A stretch of 17,221 nt of DNA. Origin: an uncultured Oscillospiraceae bacterium (lineage in GTDB: Bacteria > Bacillota > Clostridia > Oscillospirales > Oscillospiraceae). Made by a program: the position numbers and the translations under genes. The DNA is taken from the NCBI GenBank assembly GCA_910588365.1, contig CAJUQS010000188.1, forward strand, positions 1 to 17,221, in the 5' to 3' direction. Under the pieces are notes generated by a model that was not told the origin of the DNA, ran no database searches, and saw only the letters and a list, made by a program, of their open reading frames with translations. Shown here piece by piece: positions 12,861 through 17,221 of the stretch (within the stretch, counting starts at the first letter, position 1; each line of letters begins with the position of its first letter).

Positions 12861-12900
12861 GAATCCCCGTCTGAAAGTCCTCAGGCGGGGATTCCTCTTT
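12861..12900 (+). terminator. terminator-like hairpin before the lipoprotein promoter
   Basis: GAATCCCCGTCTGA and TCAGGCGGGGATTC form a 14-bp stem (one U-G) around AAGTCC, followed by CTCTTT and preceded by an A-rich stretch. It separates the secreted-protein cluster from the promoter at 12904. Confidence 0.75.
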
Positions 12901-12903
12901 ATG

Positions 12904-12932
12904 TTGTACGGCGGACTTTTTTGTGGTATACT
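12904..12932 (+). promoter_or_regulatory. extended -10 promoter of the lipoprotein gene
   Basis: TTGTAC (12904-12909), a 17-base spacer, then TATACT (12927-12932) preceded by TGG, giving an extended -10. The expected leader is about 70 bases long. Confidence 0.85.
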
Positions 12933-12940
12933 GTTCAAAA

Positions 12941-12992
12941 GCCGCGGGAAAAACCGCGGCCGCGCATACTTGATACGAATACGCATTCGTAT
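12941..12992 (+). promoter_or_regulatory. two hairpins in the lipoprotein leader
   Basis: GCCGCGG/CCGCGGC with loop GAAAAA (12941-12960) lies at the predicted transcript start. ATACGAAT/ATTCGTAT around ACGC (12973-12992) lies 7 bases before the AAAGGAG ribosome site (12999-13005). Either a structured 5' leader or, for the second, an operator. Confidence 0.55.
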
Positions 12993-13011
12993 GATATCAA
13001 AGGAGAATACC

Positions 13012-14316
13012 ATGAAAAAGCGGAAATCGACCTTGTGGATACTCGCCCTTCTCTGTCTGAGCGGCCTGCTGGCCGCCTGCGGGCAGCAGGCGGAGACGGA
13101 TTGGACCGTGCAGCAGATGGCCTGGTCCATCCTGGCCTCCCAGGGGGAGGTGCCGGTGATGAACGCCCCGGACCCTGGCGCACCCCTCCAGACCTACCTG
13201 TCCGGCTACTACCACCTGGACTCCCGGCAGGTGGAGGAGGGAGCCGTGTTCTACGCCGGCGGCGTCTCCGCCCTGGAGGTGGCGGTGCTGCGCCTGGCGG
13301 ACGGGGCCGGAACCGGCGAGGCGGAGCAGGCCCTCCAGGACTACATAGACGACCGGGCCGGATCCTTTGCCGGCTACGCGCCGGAGGAGTCGGCCATCCT
13401 GGAGCAGTCCACAGCCCTTGTCCGGGGGCGGTACGCCGCCCTGCTCATCTGCCCGGACCAGCAGGCCGCCAAGGCCGCCTTTGACGCCTGCTTCACCGGC
13501 GGCAATCCCCCGGCCGCAGCCCCCTGGCCCAGCGGCGGAAAGCTCGTCTCCATCGATCCGGCCCCGGCGGAGCCCTCCGCGCCGCCGTCCGATCCCGCGC
13601 CCCAGGAGGAACCCTCCGCCAATCCCGAACCAGCCCAGGAGGCACCGCCCGCCGTCCAGGAGCCGCCCGCAGAGGGGGCGGATACGGAGGAGAGGCCCGC
13701 CCAGCCGCCCGCGTCCACGCCGGACACGGAGGAGCCCTGGAGCTATGACGAGGCCCGCCTGCTCGCGGCCTGGGAGGCGGGCGGCTGGAGCGATCTGGCG
13801 GACCGGGACCGGGAGATCCTCGACAAGTGCCGGGAGGTCATCGACTCGGCGGCCGGGCCGGAGCTGACGGATTACGAGCGGGAGCTGGCTGTCCACGACT
13901 GGATGATCGACTGGGCCGAGTACGACCGCAACTCCCTGGACCACGCCGCCGGGGATTGGACGGACCCGGATTTCGAGACGCCCTACGGACTGCTCATCCG
14001 TCAGACGGGCATCTGCCGGGGCTATGCCTCCACCTTCCAGCTGTTCATGAAGCTCATCGGCATCCCGTGTGTCACCGTGGAGGGCATGAGTCACGGCGGG
14101 ACTGACGAGCACGCCTGGAACCTGGTGGAGCTGGACGGCGAGTGGTACTGCGTGGATGTGACATGGGACGATCCCATCTCCAACAGCCCGGTGTCGGAGA
14201 GAATGGCCCACCGCTACTTCAACGTGACCAGCGAATTCCTGCGCCAGAACGACCACCAGTGGGACGAAACCCAGGCTGTGGAGGCCGCCGGGACCGCCTG
14301 GGCCTGGCAGGGCTGA
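13012..14316 (+). CDS. lipoprotein with DUF4358-like and transglutaminase-like domains
   Basis: A 434-residue exported lipoprotein. The signal peptide ends in LLAAC, with Cys23 as the lipidation site. Residues about 35-165 resemble DUF4358 (VFYAGGVSALEVAVLRL, then YAALLICPDQQAAKAAFDACF). A Pro/Ala/Glu-rich linker covers about 180-245. The C-terminal domain is transglutaminase-like, with Cys335 in GICRGYAS, His367 in DEHAWNLV and Asp382 in YCVDVTWDDP, the full Cys-His-Asp triad. Bacterial members act as peptidases or crosslinking enzymes at the cell surface; the substrate here is unknown. AAAGGAG 6 bases before the ATG at 13012, together with the promoter at 12904, rules out the longer upstream frame. 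The mgtC-like gene follows after 39 bases. Confidence 0.9.
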   Translation: MKKRKSTLWILALLCLSGLLAACGQQAETDWTVQQMAWSILASQGEVPVMNAPDPGAPLQTYLSGYYHLDSRQVEEGAVFYAGGVSALEVAVLRLADGAGTGEAEQALQDYIDDRAGSFAGYAPEESAILEQSTALVRGRYAALLICPDQQAAKAAFDACFTGGNPPAAAPWPSGGKLVSIDPAPAEPSAPPSDPAPQEEPSANPEPAQEAPPAVQEPPAEGADTEERPAQPPASTPDTEEPWSYDEARLLAAWEAGGWSDLADRDREILDKCREVIDSAAGPELTDYERELAVHDWMIDWAEYDRNSLDHAAGDWTDPDFETPYGLLIRQTGICRGYASTFQLFMKLIGIPCVTVEGMSHGGTDEHAWNLVELDGEWYCVDVTWDDPISNSPVSERMAHRYFNVTSEFLRQNDHQWDETQAVEAAGTAWAWQG

Positions 14317-14355
14317 CAGACCGCCGGCCGCGTATCAATGATAGGAGGAATGACG

Positions 14356-15081
14356 ATGCAGACGGCATTGGAGGCCGTTGACCTGTCCGGGCTGACCCTG
14401 AGCTGGGTGGATGTTGCCCTGCGGATGCTGCTGGCCATGCTCATCGGCGCGGTTATCGGCACGGAGCGGGAGTATACCCACCGGCCCGCCGGAATGCGTA
14501 CCCACATGCTGGTGGCGCTGGGGGCCTGCGCGGTGATGATCACCAGCCAGCTGATCTTCTGCCAGTACCGGGCCTATGGCGCGGCCCCGGACCCCGCCCG
14601 CCTGAGCGCCCAGGTGATCACCGGCATGGGCTTCCTGGGCGCGGGCACCATTATCAAAGCGGGGCACACCATCAAAGGGCTGACCACGGCGGCGGGCATC
14701 TGGGCCACGGCCTGCCTGGGCATCGCCGTGGGCGGCGGCTACTACATTGTGGCCGTCACCGGCGCGCTGGGGATGCTCACCACCCTGGTTATCTTCGAGT
14801 GGATCCAGCGCAGGCTGATGATCAACCACTACGCCCTGTTCCACTTCTACGTCAACTGCGCCAAGGTGGCCGTCACCCTGGACGCGATCAGCCGTCTGGC
14901 GGAAGAGGCGGATGCCGTTATCACCAGCGTCCACGTGGAGGAGAAGCGGGACGGCTTCAAGATCGACTTCAAGGCCGACTTCAGCGGCCGCCACTCCAAC
15001 GACCGGGTGCGCAGGTTCCTGGCGGAGCTCAGCGAGGACGAGAGCACCTCGTCGGCAAACTTTGAGCGCAGCCGGTTTTAG
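14356..15081 (+). CDS. MgtC/SapB-family membrane protein
   Basis: A 241-residue inner-membrane protein. The N-terminal half has the MgtC signature: four to five transmembrane helices with GTEREYTHRPAGMRTHMLVA and GMGFLGAGTIIK. The C-terminal part (about 160-225) is a soluble ACT-like domain (VITSVHVEEKRDGFKIDF). MgtC proteins support growth in low magnesium or host niches and have been linked to inhibition of the F-type ATPase; the role of clostridial members is less clear. The ATG at 14356 is preferred because AGGAGG ends 7 bases upstream; ATGs at 14338 and 14350 are too close to or before it. It may be co-transcribed with the lipoprotein gene. Confidence 0.93.
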   Translation: MQTALEAVDLSGLTLSWVDVALRMLLAMLIGAVIGTEREYTHRPAGMRTHMLVALGACAVMITSQLIFCQYRAYGAAPDPARLSAQVITGMGFLGAGTIIKAGHTIKGLTTAAGIWATACLGIAVGGGYYIVAVTGALGMLTTLVIFEWIQRRLMINHYALFHFYVNCAKVAVTLDAISRLAEEADAVITSVHVEEKRDGFKIDFKADFSGRHSNDRVRRFLAELSEDESTSSANFERSRF

Positions 15082-15097
15082 CGCCCCCAATCACACC

Positions 15098-15126
15098 TTG
15101 ACAGGGCCCCCTCTCTGTAATATAAT
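15098..15126 (+). promoter_or_regulatory. perfect-consensus promoter of the toxin-antitoxin operon
   Basis: TTGACA (15098-15103), 17 bases, TATAAT (15121-15126): an exact sigma-A consensus. The strength fits an operon that is held off by a tight repressor. Confidence 0.95.
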
Positions 15127-15144
15127 GTATTACAGAGAGGGGGC
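15106..15144. promoter_or_regulatory. operator palindrome overlapping the -10 box
   Basis: GCCCCCTCTCTGTAAT (15106-15121) and ATTACAGAGAGGGGGC (15129-15144) are perfect 16-base arms with a 7-base centre that contains most of TATAAT. It covers the spacer, -10 box and start point, as expected for an antitoxin-type ribbon-helix-helix operator. The right arm also supplies GAGAGGGGG as the ribosome site. Confidence 0.85.
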
Positions 15145-15150
15145 GATTCT

Positions 15151-15378
15151 ATGCCAATGACAACCATATCCCTGCGGCTGGAGGAGTCGGACGCGGCGCT
15201 TATCAAGGAGTACGCGGCCATGAAGCGGATGTCCGTATCCGATCTCATCCGGCAGACGCTGCTGGACCGCATCGCCGCGGAGGTGGACCTGCACAGCTAC
15301 AAGAAGGCTGTGGAGCAGTACCGCGGCGGGCAGGAGATCTACACCCACCAGGAGGTGGGCGAGCGCTGGAGGAGGTGA
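15151..15378 (+). CDS. RelB-like ribbon-helix-helix antitoxin (DUF6290-type)
   Basis: A 75-residue antitoxin. The N-terminus TTISLRLEESDAALIKEYA is the DNA-binding ribbon and first helix, followed by KRMSVSDLIRQTLLDRI, the second helix of the fold. The C-terminal tail (AAEVDLHSYKKAVEQYRGG) resembles toxin-wrapping tails of RelB/DUF6290 proteins. It should bind the palindrome at 15106-15144 and repress its own operon. The GGAGGAGG at its 3' end serves the toxin gene, which starts 4 bases after its stop. The antitoxin itself looks intact although its toxin partner is altered. Confidence 0.88.
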   Translation: MPMTTISLRLEESDAALIKEYAAMKRMSVSDLIRQTLLDRIAAEVDLHSYKKAVEQYRGGQEIYTHQEVGERWRR

Positions 15379-15382
15379 AGCC

Positions 15383-17221
15383 GTGAGCTGTCAGGTGGTG
15401 TACACGCCCCGGGCGGTGGCGGATCTGAAGAGCCTGGACCGGCCTGCCCGGGCGCTGGTGTACGGCTGGATCACGAAGAACCTGGAGGGCTGCGCGGATC
15501 CCCGCTGGCAGGGGGACGGCGACCGGGACGGTGGGCGGTGGCGGTACTGCATCGGGGAGTACCGCCTGATCGCGGAGATCGAGGGGGAGCGGATCGTCAT
15601 TCTGGCAGTGAACACGGGGCTGGGGATCAGGTTAAGCTGGAAAAACATGCACGCCGGCCCCAACGTGTTCCTCAAATCCACCCTCCGCCAGCCGGTGAAG
15701 ACAGCCCTGCTGCTGGCGGTGATGGCACTCATCACCTTTGCCTTCGTCTCCCAGGGCGCGGAGTACCTGCTGGTGAGGCAGGAGACGGAGCGGCTGGGGA
15801 GCTATTACCGGTCTATTGGTACGCTGCAATCTGCAACCGGCAACAAGTGGGCGGATACGACTGAGGCCGTGGCCTATCTGGAGGAGAACGCCAGTGTCCA
15901 GACGGTGCAGACGGTTGAATATACCTCTGCTGTCATACAGGATGATATCTACAATGCGGATATCGGAACGGAAAACACGCTCAAAGGGATCCGTGTGGCC
16001 TTTTATGGGACGCTTCAAAACTGGGACACGACCAATTTCTACTTTACCGTGGATACGGTTTTGGCCGGCTACCCAGAACACATCTCGGAAGGGGGATCCA
16101 TCGTCCTTTTCAGAGAATACGGCTATGACCCACAAGATGTTGAGTACGCCTATGAACAGCTTGAGAAGGGCGGGCGTTATCTGGCGGTGGGATACTACTA
16201 CCTCCATATCCCGAGCTGCAGAGTAGTTGAGTCCGATGATGGCACAAGCCGTGTGATGCACGCAAGGGTCAACTGCCCATCGGACGACCTCTTTTTTACC
16301 CCTGTACCAGAGGGGAGTGAGGCAAACTGGTCTGGCTTGAAAGATCATCAGTATGAAGAGGGCATCCTCCTTGAGTGGGACAACCAACGTGCGCTGAATA
16401 TCATTCCCACAAAGGATATGAGCGCCCTGCCCATTGCACAGGACTCTGCCTCTGGCATCTACCTGACCGATGGCCGGTGGCTGGACAGTGCAGATGATGA
16501 GCTGGGCAGGACGGTGTGCGTGATCAATGAGGACCTAGCCTCCAGACGCGGCCTGAAGGTCGGGGATACACTCACGCTGAAGCTGCGGGATGTCCCGAGC
16601 CATTTCGGAGTATTTAAGGCTCAGCTGGAATACCCGTCTGCATTCCTGGAGCGTATACAGACAAAAACAGATACCTATGAGATCGTGGGAATCTATGGGT
16701 ATATCAGCCAGTACAATGTGACCTATTTGAGCAACTTTACTTACATCCCAGATTCTGCTGTGCCGGACTCCTTTGCAATGACGACTCCAGAACTATTGGA
16801 TGAGACCGCATGGGGCCCGGACCTCCTCGACAGCTATATAGAACAAGCTGGCGGTAACTATGAAGCCCTGCCGCACCCCCGCGACATCAGCTTTGTCCTC
16901 ACCTCCCCGGATATGTCCGGCCAGTTCCTGTCTGAAACCCGCGAGGACTTGGCGGCCATGGGCTGGAAGGTGGTCATGCTGGAAAATAACTGGGAGAATT
17001 TCCAGGCGGCGGCCAAGCCCATGGTCCGCTCCTCCCTGATGAATGCTGTCATCTTCTCCGCGCTGCTGCTGGTGACTTTCTGCCTGCTGGCGGTGGTCTA
17101 CTACCGGATGCGGCGGAAGGAGATCGCCATCGCCCGGGCCCTGGGCGTGCCCGCCCGGCGCTGCGCGCGGGACGTGTCGGTTCCTCTGCTCCTGCTGGGG
17201 GTGCAGGGCATCGCCGCAGGC
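15383..17221 (+). CDS. RelE-like toxin fused in frame to an FtsX-type ABC permease (runs off window)
   Basis: One open frame of 613 codons from GTG 15383 (GGAGGAGG 7 bases upstream) to the window end without a stop. Residues 1-79 match a RelE/ParE mRNA-interferase-type toxin: VVYTPRAVADLKSLDR, WITKNLEGCADPRW, GRWRYCIGEYRLIAEI and RIVILAVNTG. A normal toxin would now read HRRxVY and stop within about 10 residues. Instead, after LGIR, residues 84 onward read LSWKNMHAGPNVFLKSTLRQ, the start of a MacB/FtsX-like permease. A transmembrane helix follows (about 107-130, TALLLAVMALITFAFVSQ), then a large extracellular domain, and FtsX helices begin near SSLMNAVIFSALLLVTF with MRRKEIAIARALGVP. The toxin lacks its C-terminal catalytic end. 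An independent permease start is not obvious: ATG 15647 has no close ribosome site. Fusion, deletion scar or assembly chimera are all possible. Confidence 0.82.
   Translation, partial: MSCQVVYTPRAVADLKSLDRPARALVYGWITKNLEGCADPRWQGDGDRDGGRWRYCIGEYRLIAEIEGERIVILAVNTGLGIRLSWKNMHAGPNVFLKSTLRQPVKTALLLAVMALITFAFVSQGAEYLLVRQETERLGSYYRSIGTLQSATGNKWADTTEAVAYLEENASVQTVQTVEYTSAVIQDDIYNADIGTENTLKGIRVAFYGTLQNWDTTNFYFTVDTVLAGYPEHISEGGSIVLFREYGYDPQDVEYAYEQLEKGGRYLAVGYYYLHIPSCRVVESDDGTSRVMHARVNCPSDDLFFTPVPEGSEANWSGLKDHQYEEGILLEWDNQRALNIIPTKDMSALPIAQDSASGIYLTDGRWLDSADDELGRTVCVINEDLASRRGLKVGDTLTLKLRDVPSHFGVFKAQLEYPSAFLERIQTKTDTYEIVGIYGYISQYNVTYLSNFTYIPDSAVPDSFAMTTPELLDETAWGPDLLDSYIEQAGGNYEALPHPRDISFVLTSPDMSGQFLSETREDLAAMGWKVVMLENNWENFQAAAKPMVRSSLMNAVIFSALLLVTFCLLAVVYYRMRRKEIAIARALGVPARRCARDVSVPLLLLGVQGIAAG

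Noticed and set aside
12778..13011. N-terminal extension of the lipoprotein
   Set aside because: It would run through a terminator-like hairpin and the promoter, and would bury the signal peptide; ATG 13012 has a good ribosome site.
12997..14256. Long minus-strand frame opposite the lipoprotein
   Set aside because: Antisense to a protein with a full lipobox and catalytic triad; composition is typical of GC-rich shadows.
15647..15660. Independent permease start at ATG 15647
   Set aside because: It would remove the conserved LSWKN start and has no ribosome site at suitable distance, so the fused frame is the simpler reading.
1..17221. CRISPR array, rRNA or tRNA genes
   Set aside because: No regularly spaced direct repeats and no rRNA or tRNA structure were seen on either strand.

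Overview
The window reads as a GC-rich, motile Gram-positive Clostridia chromosome, most like the gut Oscillospiraceae / Flavonifractor-Lawsonibacter-Oscillibacter group. The evidence is the ylxM-ffh-rpsP-khpA housekeeping order, strong GGAGG ribosome sites, a CsrA-flagellin pair, a DUF4358-type transglutaminase-like lipoprotein and an MgtC-type membrane protein. The genus is inference.

Layout. Positions 1-142 hold the right part of a MITE-like repeat whose second copy lies at 7868-8031. On the minus strand, a ParE/GyrB-like topoisomerase subunit (612-2612) is followed by a small membrane protein (169-597). Divergent from it, a near-consensus promoter drives ylxM (2823-3188), then ffh (3308-4696), rpsP (4821-5060) and khpA (5084-5314). 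A 16-bp-stem hairpin closes this block, and the usual next genes rimM-trmD-rplS are absent.

An accessory region follows. It holds a small serine recombinase (5530-6132) with a textbook terminator, then two near-identical 30-bp palindromes (6316-6345, 6431-6460) bracketing 85 bp. Next is a TnpB-family gene (6518-7687) whose first RuvC Asp is Asn and whose second acidic position appears to be Arg; only the third Asp remains. It looks nuclease-dead, like TldR-type RNA-guided repressors. After a long hairpin and the second MITE copy come csrA (8125-8457) and flagellin (8626-10377). The flagellin leader carries a hairpin with a near-consensus CsrA site in its loop. Recombinase, palindromes, dead TnpB, csrA and flagellin together suggest a possible switchable RNA-guided control of motility. 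That link is inference.

Downstream is a small surface/secreted protein cluster: a membrane-anchored beta-rich protein (10462-11004) and two secreted paralogues sharing VPxxGTVxVNPY. The first paralogue (11064-11732) is cut by an in-frame amber codon; the second is 11911-12744. A stretch packed with hairpins (12726-12992) leads to the lipoprotein (13012-14316) and an MgtC/SapB protein (14356-15081).

The right end has a RelB-like antitoxin (15151-15378) behind a perfect consensus promoter overlapped by a 16-bp-arm palindrome. Its RelE-like toxin partner is fused in frame to an FtsX-type permease that runs off the window (15383-17221). The permease ectodomain looks AT-richer than its flanks, suggesting a mosaic gene.
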